A DNA stretch of 64,000 nucleotides, from NCBI GenBank assembly GCA_036583965.1, contig JAZBQD010000015.1:87969309-88033308 (forward strand), given 5' to 3'. Both the position numbers and the translations under genes were made by a program. Origin of the DNA: Prunella strophiata. Its lineage: Eukaryota > Chordata > Aves > Passeriformes > Prunellidae. Each line of letters begins with the position of its first letter. Within the stretch, counting starts at the first letter, position 1. The notes beneath the pieces are model-generated. The model made no database searches and was not told where the DNA came from. It worked only from the letters and a program-made list of their open reading frames with translations. Shown here piece by piece: positions 26,966 through 38,650 of this stretch.

Positions 26966-28126
26966 GAAACCCTGCTTGAATTGCTACTAGGAGTTGGGGT
27001 GCTTAAAGTGTTCTCTTTGGAGTTGCAAGTTTCTCATGAATATAGAATAGTTTAAGAAAAAGCTGACAAATAGGAAATGGGAATTTCTGTTAAAACTTGC
27101 TGCTTACCTTTCTGTCCAGCAAGTAAAAGTTAATTATGCTTATTAATTGCTAGTAGAGTCAGGAACTGTGCTACTTAGTTGAGAGCAGGGGATGTAATGT
27201 TCAAGGCAACTTTTGCCTAGTTGCTTTCTTGAACAAGGATTCAGAATGGCTTCTCATGATTTTAGTTGTAATATGGTGAGGTACTAATTGTGTGTGTAGT
27301 GGGGGAGTATGGGTATTTGACTGGAAGTTTTGAAGGACTGATCTTTATGGTGTTTGGAACCTCTGTGCTGCATCTCACCTTTGCATCCAATTCTCTGCAG
27401 AACACAGCTTGCCTGAGAGGTACAAAAGCTTTTTCTTTCCCATCCAACTAGGAAAAAACTTCATAAAGCTGAAGGGTGGTGCTTATCTGAAGTACATCTG
27501 CATCTCTGTATTCTTTCCCCCCCCCTCCCAAGGAACAGCAAAAAATTCCTACTCCTCTCTCAAGTTGATCTTGATGAAAGCTCCTCATGGCTATTTTAGA
27601 TCCTTTTGCTTTCAGTATGAATACACCAGGCTTTTTCCACCTTGCTGAAATTACCTATGAGTCTTTTGATATGTCTGCTGGTCTCAATGAATTCCTATTT
27701 AAATTGGTGGATGTCACTGTGTGCTGCAAAAGCTTGTGTTTCTGCCACTGAAGAGTCCTTGCAGACTTCACACCAGCAGGTATGAAATAACTCATAGTGG
27801 CATCTGTTCTCCAAAAATATTCAATGCGCATTAATTGGGCAGGTTGGGAATAGTTCAGAAGTGTTGCATCAGTTTGGGCTGAGTTGGCCTTTTCCCCAGG
27901 CCTTTTCAGAGCCATACCTTTTTACCTGGATCACTTGATGCCAGGTTTGACATCAGACTTTAAGCCAAGGAGTAAGTTCTCAAAGGTACAGTAGAAATTA
28001 CCAAGCTTTTCTTCTTTAGCTGTTGAACTAAGCTGAAATATACTTTCCTAAGGGACTACAGGAACCTGGAAGTGCAACCCCTACACAGGGGCAAACCAAG
28101 ACCCTATCAGAATAGGGAATGCTCTT

Positions 28127-28850
28127 AGAATCATAGAATGTTAAGGTTTTGAGGGGTCCTTAAGGATCATTTAGTCCAAATACCCCTGCCATGGACAGGG
28201 ACACCTCCCACTAGACCAGGCTGCCCAAGGCCTTATCTAACCTGGCCTCAAACATTGTCAGGGTTGGGGCATCCACAGTTTCTCTAGGTAACTTGTTCCA
28301 GGGTCTCGCCATCCTCACAGTAAAGAATTTTTTCCTAATCTCTAATTTAAATTCCCCCTTTTCAATTTGTACCCATTAGTCCTTGTCCTCTATCACTACA
28401 GTGCCTGACAATGAGTCCCTCTTTGGCTTCCCCGTAGATCCACTTCAAATACTGGAAGGTTTCTATGAGGTATCCACACAACTTTCCCTTCCCCAGGCTG
28501 AACAGCCTCAATGTTCTCAGCCTTCATAGGGCAGTCCTCTTACCAGCTTTGTGGACTTGCTTCAACAGTTCCATGTCCTTCTTATTTTGGGAACCCTAGA
28601 ACTGGATGCAGCACTGCAGGTGGGGTCCTCACCAGAGCAGAGGGGCAGAATCCCCTCCCTCACTCTGCTGGCCACTCTCCTTTGGATGCAGCCCAGGATT
28701 CCATTGGGTTTCTGGGCTGTGAGTGCACACTGCACTCATGTGAGTTTTTCATCAACCATCAGGCCCAAGCCTTTCTCTGCAGGGCTGCTCTCAATCACTT
28801 TTCTGCCCAACGTGCAGATGTGCCCACATGTGGGGTTGAAAGGATATGTA
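28127..28850 (-). mobile_element. CR1 LINE fragment with ORF2 C-terminal remnant, minus strand
   Basis: The longest retroelement in the window. Its 3' end lies at the left: TCATAGAATG at 28131-28140 is the reverse of the CR1 terminal repeat, and CR1 3'-UTR sequence follows. Moving right, the antisense sequence matches the C-terminal part of CR1 ORF2 (downstream of the reverse transcriptase core). Landmarks include CATGGACAGGGACACC, CTGGATGCAGCACTGCAGG and GCAGCCCAGGATTCCATTGG. The element is 5'-truncated near 28,850, where similarity fades. Overlapping 134-codon plus-strand frames inside it are antisense shadows. It has many substitutions and is not functional. Confidence 0.9.
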
Positions 28851-31800
28851 ACAAGAGGATCTCTTGGCAATATTTCTCCAGTCCTGGGTACAAGCTACAT
28901 GAGATGCTGTGCTAATGGAGAAGGAAGTGTGCATGTACAGATGGCTTCACCTTGAGATTCTGCTCATCACTAGGATAAGACTGTGGTTCGGGGCAAGTTA
29001 TTCTGAATGGAATTAAATTGGCCTGTGCTCTCAAGCACTTGTAGTGGCTGGAATGGACTAGGAATGTTCTAAGCAACAACCTTGCTCTATTGTGAAGTGG
29101 TGCTATAGCTCCTTTTGTGGGACAGGACGGCTCTGCTCCTGGAAAAGTGCTGTCCCAAGAGAGCACCACCTGGCTCTGAAGTGACCCAGGCTGGTGGATA
29201 GCCCTGAAGCCTGGGTGAGCTGGTGTCCTTACTTGTCCTGACTGCAGTTTGGGCTTCATGGAAGGGCTCAGGGGAAATGCCATTATTCGGAATATACATG
29301 TCTGGCATGCAGTCAAGTCAATCTTCCTTTGTAACTTTGCTACACTAGGGGTGAAGGAGATTTGTGAAGTTAATTAGACTCCAGATTTGAACATGCCTCC
29401 TGGGTGTTGGAAACTGGCATTCTCATTTCAGCTTATATGCATGTAGAGCTGCTTGCTACACATTGGACTTGGGATGCTCCTGGAATGAGAAATGGAGTGT
29501 ATGACATATCTATCTGCTTTCCAGGGACTGCCTTGTCAGAGTCTGTGATTCAGCTCTTTGCCTTATGGATTAACTGGGAGTATTCATGTACTTTTAAAAT
29601 TTCTTTTAAAACATTTTGCTGAGATGAAGTCTGTGCAGTTAATTAGAGCTCTGCCACTGTTCACAGAATGCTGGCTGTGCTGAGCAAAGCTCTTCAAACA
29701 CCTTTTTCCTGAATTTGAACAGGCAAAGCACTGGGCTCTCATGCTTTCTTGGCAGGCAGAAATGGTGAGGTAAGGAGCTACTAGTTCCTGGTGGCATTTC
29801 TGTGCTGCTGGGAGACTGGCTGTGCAGTGAGGAGGAGCCAGCACTCCTCATCTCCTGTGTCTGGTAGAAGCATGGGGCAGAGAGTGGCTTACTGCTTTGC
29901 CAAATGCAGTCTGTCCTTACTGGAGCCACACATCAGAGATGTCCTTTTGGCACAGTAGTCAAATACCATTTTAACAGATGTTTAATGCAAAATTATCAGA
30001 GCTTCTAAGGAAGCTGTGCCTCAGCTTTGCTTCTCTGCTCAATAACAAATTCCTTCAGACTCCCAGGCTGGTTCATAGTCCTGTACCCATATTTGAACCC
30101 TTTGTGATCACTTCTTCCATCCCTTGACTCAGTATGTCCTTTCCCTTTGTCCAGGGAACATCCCTCCAGCTTCTGCCCTCTTCTGAATGAGCAGCTTTCA
30201 TGTTTTGCCTATCCTTGCCCAGAGCCAGTTCTGTTCAGAAATAGATTGATTCCATTTTTCTATCTAAATGTGGAATGGTCCAGATTTGTATGTGAGAGCT
30301 GAGATCAAAAACTTGTTGTTTGCTTCTACTTAAACAAAATATGTTTTTTTAAAAAAATAATCTGAAGATGTTCCAAAATTTCTCCTGAAACATTTTTCAC
30401 TTTCTTCTATTTCAAAAAAGATTAGCAGAAACATGGAACTGCTTTGGCAGTGGTGGAAATAAAATTAAAAAAACATGAGTTAAAATGCAACTGCTCAAGC
30501 CTGTGGGGCGGAGGCCGAAGAGTGTTTACTAGAAACATACTTGCTGTGTGGCTGGGACAGCTTTCTGTTTAGGGAAATACTGCAAATCTATTCACTTTAC
30601 ATATGGACAAGTGGTGATATATCAGTGTGCTGCATATTGTGCGTGTACCCCGAGTACAGAAATGCCTTCTTCTCAGGAAGCTTCCATCTCTGGAGTGAAA
30701 GGCAGCAGCTATTTTTAGTAGTGTGCTGCAGCATTGCACAGGAGAGCACAGGATGATGCTGCTTCCCCAGCTCACTTCATGGATGACTTTGCTAATTTAT
30801 TAAGTGAGGACTGATGACAAACTAGTACCACCAGAGGAGCACAGACACAGCTTCATGCTTTTTTGAAAGAAGTCAGCAAGGTTGTGCTGGGGAGCAGTCT
30901 AAAACCAAACAACAAAAATTATTTCATTGGAGAAGAGCTCATAAAGCTATGCCCTGTAACTGTAAATGCTTGAAATCCCAGCTTTAGAAATAAATATTAC
31001 AATACAAAGCCTGGGCTGTTTCTGTCAGGTGCCCAGAAGAGTGGGCATTGAGATGTAGTGGCTGGTAGTCAAAATGGAAAATGTCCCCTGTGTAGAGACA
31101 GCAAAAGACTTGCATCTTTACTCCTCCTCAAACCCCTTTCCAGAAGATTTAGCAGATTCTGATGGGGTACTGCCCTCTCTCTATGCATGAGATGTGTGCT
31201 GCATTCCTAACAACAATCCCACGCTTTTCTGACACGTGTGATCAATTGGAGATTAAATCCTAATGTGAAACCTTACGACAAAAGGTTGCAGTGACATTAC
31301 ACAGTCTTGTCAGGTTGCTGGAGTTCCAAAGTCAGTATTTTGCTTGGGTGCTGACACCAGGACCATCACATTTACTCTTCTGTTGACAGCTGCTCTGCTG
31401 ATTTCCCTCTACAAATGGCTTTGGGTTTTGCAAGTGTAATGGGTGAAGAGCCATGTGAGTGCAACAGAACAGTTTGTTTCTGCAGTAAATGGAAAAAGCA
31501 AAATGCAAACACACAGTAGAAATCTTGCCTCCTGTATTTCAATTGCTCATTTTTTTAGAAAAAATGTGTGGCTGATGTTTGTTGGAATTTTTATGCCTTT
31601 TCCTAGTGTGCATTTGTGTATTTCTTCTCTCCAGACTAGCTTCATTATTGCGAAAAATAAGTTAGTGTGCCCAAGAAAATGCTGTTGTTGAGGGTGATAA
31701 CGTGGAATTTGGTGAGTTAGTTACAAAAGAACATTATTTCAGCAGTTATCAGAGAATAGATATGTAGAATGTAAAACTGTTTAAACTTGGCAAGAGCATC

Positions 31801-32467
31801 CAATATCTGCATTTTCCTGATTAGAAGTGCTAGAGTTACTGTAAAAGCAAAGCATAATTGCAGCTTACTCTGTTTACCTGGGTTTTTTTTTACAAAACTG
31901 AAATATACACAGAAAAATATTTGAAAATTAAGGATTTCAATGCAGTTTGAAGACCTGTGAAGAATCAGCCTTTATGAATTTTATGCAAGCCTTGCTGGGA
32001 ATATTTTAGCAATTTGTACTGATGCATTTATAACCATGCATAGTGGGATTAGAAATTATACTTTGTTGTGCATTTATAAGCAAGAATTTTCAGTTGTATT
32101 CACATTATAAAGATAAAATTATCAAAGTAATTCAGTCATGTTTTGAGCTCTGAAACTTGCATTCTTGCAGAGGAATATTGCAAATGGATTCCAAACCATT
32201 TGAGACAATGATTTGGTTTGTATTACCTGTCACCATAGATCTTCAGTGCTGTACATAGTTTAACATATGACCAACATAATGGTACTAGCAGTGTTTCTCT
32301 TCAGAATAAATTAAGTTCAGCCTTTCAATATCCAGGATAATTTCTCCTGTTGTTTAAAAGGGACTCCCATTGTGGCCATTTAATGAGAACATATGGCTTA
32401 TTGATACAATGTCAGCTTCTCAAGATGTTTCACACTCAGCCTGTTCTAGAACTGACTTAGAACTGAC

Positions 32468-32498
32468 TTTTTCCAGCGTGGTGTGCACGCTGGAAAAA
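32468..32498. repeat. Hairpin, 13-bp perfect stem
   Basis: Left arm TTTTTCCAGCGTG (32468-32480), 5-nt loop GTGTG, right arm CACGCTGGAAAAA (32486-32498). It sits just after a direct duplication of TAGAACTGACT. There is no T-run at its 3' side, and this is eukaryotic DNA, so it is not a bacterial-type terminator. A precursor miRNA would need a longer stem. Confidence 0.8.
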
Positions 32499-32876
32499 AT
32501 ATCTTTAGATGCCAAAACCAGTTCCCAGGTAAGAGCCTCACAGCCAAAAAGAAGTGCCCTCTGGCCTTCCACCATCAATCACCTCCCCTATCCCCATGCT
32601 TTTCTTCTAAGATATATTGACTTATATTTAGCTTCCTCTGAAAAGAATTTCAAGCTTTTAATGCAGTTTGTCGTTTTATGCAAACCTTTACAACACAGTT
32701 TGCCCTTAGTTAGCGGGTGTCCATGCTGGCTGGTGAAAGACTAAGCACTCTGTCCTTCATAAACTTTATGACAGCCTGTAAAATAGTGCTAAAATGAATT
32801 TCAAAGTGTGGCCTTAGTAGTTTTCTCTAAGAGCTCTGACAGGTAAAAACTGGCAGGGTTTGCTGTAATCTTTTAT

Positions 32877-32911
32877 AGCCTTATATTCTTGCATACAGCC
32901 TTATATTCTTG
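32877..32911 (+). repeat. 15-bp direct repeat, period 20
   Basis: AGCCTTATATTCTTG occurs at 32877-32891 and again at 32897-32911. Confidence 0.85.
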
Positions 32912-33320
32912 TCATAAGCTGCCTGTGAAGACTACATAAAAGAGCAGTATTTTTCCACTCCTATTACAGGAGCAGTAACCTCTGGCTGAAAGCAAGGTGG
33001 AGAAGGAAGAGGGTGCAATTTGGATTTACCATGGCTAAATTCAGCAGTGCCTGTTTAAGGGATTTTTAAGTTTTTTGTTGGGTCATTCTGGATGTGTATT
33101 AATTTTTTGGATTGTTTCTGTAATAGTTGCTGTCTCCAAATGCTCAGCATAATTTTACTTTGCTTATGTAAAGTGGAGTCTTGCTTCTGCAGTCTGTGAA
33201 GTTGTTGCAGTCTAAGCCTGGCCTGAATCTGGAATCTATATTGGCGTACTTAATGGAAAATATCTCAGGGCTTAAATAACTAAGCTGTAAAGATTTTCCT
33301 TCTTGTTACTCACCCTAATT

Positions 33321-33418
33321 AAAACAAAACAACAAAAAAAAACCCACCAAAAAAAAAAAAAAAATCCCAAACAACAACAACAAAAAGAAAAGGAAAAAAA
33401 AAAGAAAAAAAAAGGAAG
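33321..33418 (+). repeat. A-rich low-complexity tract
   Basis: About 100 bp made mostly of A with isolated C, then G, including CAA repeats (ACAACAACAACA) and AAAAG repeats. It forces a lysine/glutamine-rich chance frame. It could be an expanded retroelement tail, though no body is recognisable on either side. Confidence 0.85.
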
Positions 33419-35456
33419 AGCAAGACATTGGTACAGTTATGCTGTATTTTATTTGTATGGATATTTTCATGTCCAAGATGCTGTTTCATGTGATGAGGGG
33501 ACCTCTGTTGTGTGGCTGTTCAAACACTTAAAAGTAGATGTGCCTGCCAGGGGTGCAGATCTTCTGGCACAGGTGATACAAGCCAGATGAATCAGCAGCT
33601 TCAACTCCAGCTCAGCCACAGAACTGGAATGAAGTCTGTGTGTGTCAGCCACCAGTTTGTCATGGCACAGCCTTTGCAGAAGGACTGTGTTCTGTGTAAG
33701 GGGGCCCCAGCCCAATTGTGGGGGTCATCTTGCTCAGCCTTTTGGATGAAATTACCAAAATCAGCCTTAAGACAGGCTTCAGACGTTTTACTGAAGGAAA
33801 GGGGTTGGTTTTGATGTTGTTGGTTTGTTTGGTTTTTGGGTGCTATGGTGTTTTGTTTGGCTGGTTTTTTTTAAATTAGGAAATCAAACCAGGTTGGCCA
33901 TGTGAATGTTTGTCCTGCCTTAGTCAGGTCAACACATCAAGCTTGGAATGGCACTTTAGGTTCTGGACTGCTGGCAAAGTCTGAACCAAGGAGAAAGTGT
34001 CTTCCAGAACCATTGTCTCTCCCATGACCCAGTCAAGCTCTACTTTTCTTGCAGAGTACCTGCAGTATAGCTTTGAGGGCTGGTTCCTGTAAAACTGTCA
34101 GACTCAGCTGAGCTTAGCACAATGCAAATTTTTCTCTGCATTCCTGTTCCCTGACCCAAGTCTGCCCTGCAATGACTGTATCTAGGGCTAGGAGAAGAGG
34201 TGGGCTTGTCCTGTCTTTAGTACATTCATTCTTGGAATACTCCTGTAGCTATTCCAGGGTACTGCTGAATCTCTAGTACAGAGCTGGGCAACTGATCACC
34301 AAAGAAACCTGTGAGAGAGGTAAGCCTCAAGCCAAAGACAATCCCCTAGGTGTGGGGGTGGCCTTCCTCTCTCTGACAGTCCCTGCTCTTCTTGCCAAAC
34401 GTGTGAGTGGCAGACTGTGAGTTAAAAATGCTCGCTTCTGGAAAGCCCCACTCGCAGCCCTGCTGAGCAGCAGTTCAAAGATTGTTTTCATGCTTAGCAT
34501 GTTTCACTCCTGCCTCTTCAGAGATCATGTTAATATTATCACCTCTCATCAAACATTAATCTGTACATCATTTGCCAATTGAAGCATGAGTAGGTTGCAC
34601 AGATTTATTCAGCAAGCAGCAATTGCTGCCTAGACTCTGTGGTCTAGTTGTTAACAGCTGGCTGTTTGGGTTGTGTTTTTGTTAAGTGGAGAGCCTATTT
34701 ATAGGCAAGCAGAACACATGCACATCCTTGTCTGTGCTATTGCAGATCCTGGGTAATCTCCTCTGGTACAAAAGCCTCATCTACCAGCTAGCATAATGTG
34801 TACTAAAATCAGCGTGGGAGAGTTAGAGGTGTTGGGTTTTTGTTGGGTTTTTTCCTTTTTCTATCACTATCTTGAAGCTTTGGAGCAGACCAATAGCACA
34901 GGGACAGGCTGCTTGCCTGAAAACTGGGGGCAAATGTTTCCCAGGATGCAGAGGAAACAATCTATGGTGGTGGTGTCTGACACAAAAATGTAATTAAAAA
35001 TATTCTTGTGGCAAAGGATTTGATTTTAAATGAGGAATTTAATGTGTATGTGTGTGCATCACACCCCATTCTTCACCCAGAGGAAGGCAAAGTTAACTTT
35101 TAGATGGCAGGCGAGGTATCTGTGGTGACAGTAGCCTGGGAGCTGTGTCATTCCTTCTCGAGGGCTGGAGGAGAAGGTGGTTTTGGCTAACACCTCACAG
35201 AGGAAAACCTATCTGTGCCTGCACACTTGACACCATCAGTGAGACAGGGAGTATGGCCTGGTGCCCCTGAGCACCCAGGAGTTTCTGTGGCGCTCTGCTT
35301 GCTATTCAGAGGTGCTGCTGCCTGAGTCACTCTGTGCTGAAAATGAAACACTGTGATTCTAGCAGAGCACACAGTGAACTGCTAATTACAAAACTGAAAA
35401 CAAAGTTAAAGAGAAAAATGAGCACAGCATAATTTCACATCATGCTAAACAGCTTC

Positions 35457-35473
35457 TTTTTTTTTTTTTTTTT
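35457..35473 (+). repeat. Poly-T run (17 T)
   Basis: Simple homopolymer with no associated element recognised. Confidence 0.85.
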
Positions 35474-37879
35474 CCTTGGTTGCTTTAGTCACCCTACTAT
35501 GAGGTGTTATGGCAGAGAGTGGGAAACTGGGTTTGTCCCTGCCACACACTTGCTTCTTCCGGAGTTCACACACCTCTGGGCTGCTTTTGTCTCCATTTGT
35601 TCAACAAGGATTTCCCATGATCTTGCACATCATTCCACTGCTTTCGTCTTTGTGGCAGAGTTCTTTTCCCAACTCATACTTGCTTCTTCATATGTAGGAA
35701 GTAATATTTTAATTCCATCACAGCAATTATTTTATCTGGGTGGAAAAAAAAAAAACCCAACTAAACATTAGCTGCTGTTCTGTATTGTGAAGAACACAAA
35801 ACAACCTGGTCTGTCTGTGCCTTCCTTCTCTCCCAGCCCCTTGTCACAAGAGTTTGGAAATAGTTTCAATGGGTGCCTGTGAAGCAGGAGAAGGAGCACA
35901 TTTGCTTCTCAGAGCACGGTCCTTGAGTGAGCAGCCTCAGAGACATGTATGGACTTTTAAATGGTTTGAGTCACCTACGTGTTTATACCTCTCCTCAGGG
36001 GGAGGTACCTCACTAAGTACTGCACACATCTGTCTACATTTCACATTCAGGCACACAGGCATAAACACTGATGCACTTTATTTCAAATATATATAATTCA
36101 AATATAAATGAGCGGCATGCATGACATCCCAAGGATTTGCTTGTAGGATTGTAGTACGGCATCCCCAGAACATCACCTGTAGGAATACAGGAATGCACTA
36201 GCAGTGTGTTCTACCCTGACTGGCAATCCACTCCTAGCCAAGGGTGCAAATGGATGGGCTCCAGTGCTTTCTGTGAGGCGCTGTGCCAGCGTGGTATAGA
36301 TGATGGGGAAGAGCTGAACAGATACTTAACATCTCTGTGTGTATCTTCCCCATTCTGTCACAAGAGTACCTCATATAAATAAATAAAAGGGATGCTGTTA
36401 AGTCATGCCAGTCAAAAGAAAGTGTGAAGACAGACTCTGGCTGCCTGCCCGGTTGTGCAAGGTTTTCCAGGCTATGAAGCATATACTTGTGTCTGAGAAA
36501 GTATTTAACTGGTGATCCATGGGCTTCTGGAGACCTAGAATGATTTCTGAAGGAGATGTTAAATGTAAATAAGAGAAGAAAAACTTGTTTTAATGGGACA
36601 GCAATCTACTCTGCAGGAATCAGCACCTCTGTTAAAAAATGCTGAGGTCTCTAAGCAGTAAGAAGTTGACAGCTATTTTCTCATTTACAGAACACTTCAG
36701 GAATGCTGTAGGGCACTTGATGCCAAGATAGCTTTGCTGTTTCTCTGTCACACTGACACTGGTAGAACTGGTCAGTAAATCTGTAAGATCCCACTACCAG
36801 CTGGACTTAAATTTGGTGTTTCGATTTCTTTGGGGGGTTGTATGTGTTCCTTTCTCTCCATGTAGGGCTAGTAACAGGTCACTATTTCTTAAGTCACTTC
36901 CTGTGGTTGGGATTTGGAAATCAGTAGAACTTTTTGTATTGCTTTATTTGGCTGTCCTTGACTCTCTTTTAGGAAGTTGGTGTCTCTGAACCATCTCTAG
37001 AGTAATTGGAGGGCAGACGTTCTGTGAGGTTTATGCTTGTTTAAACAGTAAATTAAATTGCAGGGAAGCTGTGCTCATTTACGGATATGATGATTATGAT
37101 GTTAAAATGGCACTGGTAGGCCCACGCCTCCAGCCCCGTGGGACTCCTTAATGGAAAACAGGGAGCTGTGACTTCACTGACCCTGTATGATGTGACCTTG
37201 GGGTGCGTGGGGGAAACACCAACCTGCTGAAACCACTCCAGCATGGAGGGCCTCAATGAAAAAGGCAAATGGTGCTGTTTTTGCTGAGGAGAAAGCACAG
37301 GCAAGTGTGGGAATGTTTCTAGGGCAGAAGTACCTGATGGCTTTCGAATGTGTGTAACTTTTACATGAAAATGAGAAATGAGCCTAAGCTGAATTTCAAT
37401 TATCCTAAAATATAAATTAAAAACAGAGCTGAAGCTTCAGATTAAGATGTTCATTTTTTACAATGTAATTTTGACTTTGCTACATGAGCTTTCCTTGTGT
37501 TTTGATATTGTCAAAGTCACTTTACAGCAACAGATCCCAGTAGATTATAGTAACACCTTATAATATTTTAGTTTGTTAAATTAAAGGTTTACAGCAGCAG
37601 GCTATGGTTTGAAAATCGTACTTCCACACGTATGGGAGTGAGGAGGAGGAACTGGGCTGTTGGTTCCCAGTGGGAAAGGATGGGCATGGGGGGGGGTATT
37701 GTGGTGTGTCTTCTTATCACGTTCGGTGCCAGCCTGTGACTGGGAGCGGCAGCAGAAGCTCAGGACAATGCAAATCCCACTGGGGCTACAGCTGCAGCCT
37801 AAAAAATAAATTCCCCCTTTCCGGGTGGGAGTTAGAGCCATCCTAGGTTTGCCTCTATAGCGTTCCTAAATAGCATCTT

Positions 37880-38265
37880 CCCCTTGTCTACTCCTCTGCC
37901 CTCACAGGCCGTTCTGCTTCGCTTCCCTTCTGCTCGCCCTCGTCGGGGTTCGGACTCGGCAAGAGAGCCGGCTCTAAGGTCGTCTATGTTTTCCCCTTCC
38001 CTTCCGCCGTGGTTTTGGGAGGAGGGAATTCACGGGAGCGCTTGCTCTTTGACCTCCTCCACCTCGCCAGGGCTTGCCCTTGGGCTTAGTGCCGCTGCCG
38101 GCGGTGCGGGCAGGTTTATGCTGGGGGTCACTGCGGCTTCCCCGCCTCAGCGCCCCGGCCCCGCTCGCGCCCCGCGGGCCCGCGCTGTGGCCGTTGGGCG
38201 CTGTCCGGTGCGGCCGCGGCCACTGCGCTTGTGCCAACAGCGCGCGGCCCGTCCCGCGCTCCGTT
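37880..38265. promoter_or_regulatory. Left CpG island flanking the array
   Basis: GC and CpG content rise steeply from about 37,880, with CpG-dense unique sequence (for example around 38,140-38,260). A good acceptor-like site, with a pyrimidine tract from 37,878 ending CTCACAG at 37,907, marks its left side. Unique CpG islands of this kind in vertebrates usually mark promoters. No TATA box or recognisable exon is visible. The array begins inside this island rather than beside it, since the GC-rich composition is continuous across 38,266. Confidence 0.6.
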
Positions 38266-38290
38266 GCGTGCTTGGGTCTCGCGCCGGTGC

Positions 38291-38338
38291 GCGTGCCCCA
38301 TCGCGTGCCCCATCGCGTGCCCCATCGCGTGCCCCATC
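38291..38338 (+). repeat. Four perfect dodecamers at the array's left edge
   Basis: GCGTGCCCCATC repeats four times exactly (38291-38302, 38303-38314, 38315-38326, 38327-38338). It differs from the main array word GCGTGCCCTGTC at two adjacent positions (CA versus TG). It is preceded by GCGTGCTTGGGTC and TCGCGCCGGTGC, which are already array-type words. The simplest reading is a local slippage expansion of the founding word. Confidence 0.95.
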
Positions 38339-38650
38339 GCGTGCCCGCGTCTCGCGTCCTGTCGCGAGCTGCCGCGTGCCTTGTCGCGTGCCGGCATTCC
38401 GCGCAGGTGCGCGTGCCCAGGTCTCGTGCCTCGTCGCGAGCCCGGATCTCGCGCCCTGTCACGTGCCGGCGTCTCGCGCAAGTGCGCGTGCCCTGTCACG
38501 TGATATCTCTCGCGCAAGTGCGCGTGCCCTGTCGCGTGGTATCTCTCGCGCAGGTGCGCGTGCCCAGGTCTCGTGCCTCGTCGCGAGCCGGGATCTCGCG
38601 CCCTGTCACGTGGTATCTCTCGCGCAAGTGCGCGTGCCCTGTCGCGCGGC
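38339..38650 (+). repeat. Diverged edge of the array
   Basis: The same 12-13-bp words continue but with more variation and without the A-B-C-D order. Words include TCGTGCCTCGTC, GCGAGCCCGGATC, ACGTGATATCTC and ACGTGGTATCTC. The last two are the evident relatives of the module D word ACGTGGTATTTC. The segment ends with GCGCGGC just before the first A module. Greater variation at the edge than in the core is the usual pattern for arrays homogenised from inside. Confidence 0.9.

Larger units (their letters stand above)
16171..28126. other. Non-coding region
   Basis: No supported gene in about 12 kb. The stretch is AT-leaning with no CpG island. The longest frames (97-127 codons) lie in locally GC-richer or low-complexity DNA and are not recognisable. 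Positions 21,600-22,150 are a GC-richer block with AATAAATAA near 21,976 that could be an old LTR or an exon, but I cannot support either. A tandem duplication and a palindrome are listed separately. Confidence 0.65.
28851..37600. other. Non-coding region
   Basis: No supported gene. Open frames of up to 134 codons are unrecognised and show no consistent coding signal. Contents include a 13-bp-stem hairpin, a short duplication and A-rich or T-rich runs, listed separately. Confidence 0.65.

Noticed and set aside
28511..28955. Two 134-codon plus-strand frames
   Set aside because: They lie antisense within the CR1 ORF2 remnant.
32486..32498. Hairpin at 32468-32498 as a transcription terminator
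   Set aside because: Hairpin terminators are bacterial; there is no operon context here and no U-tract after the stem.
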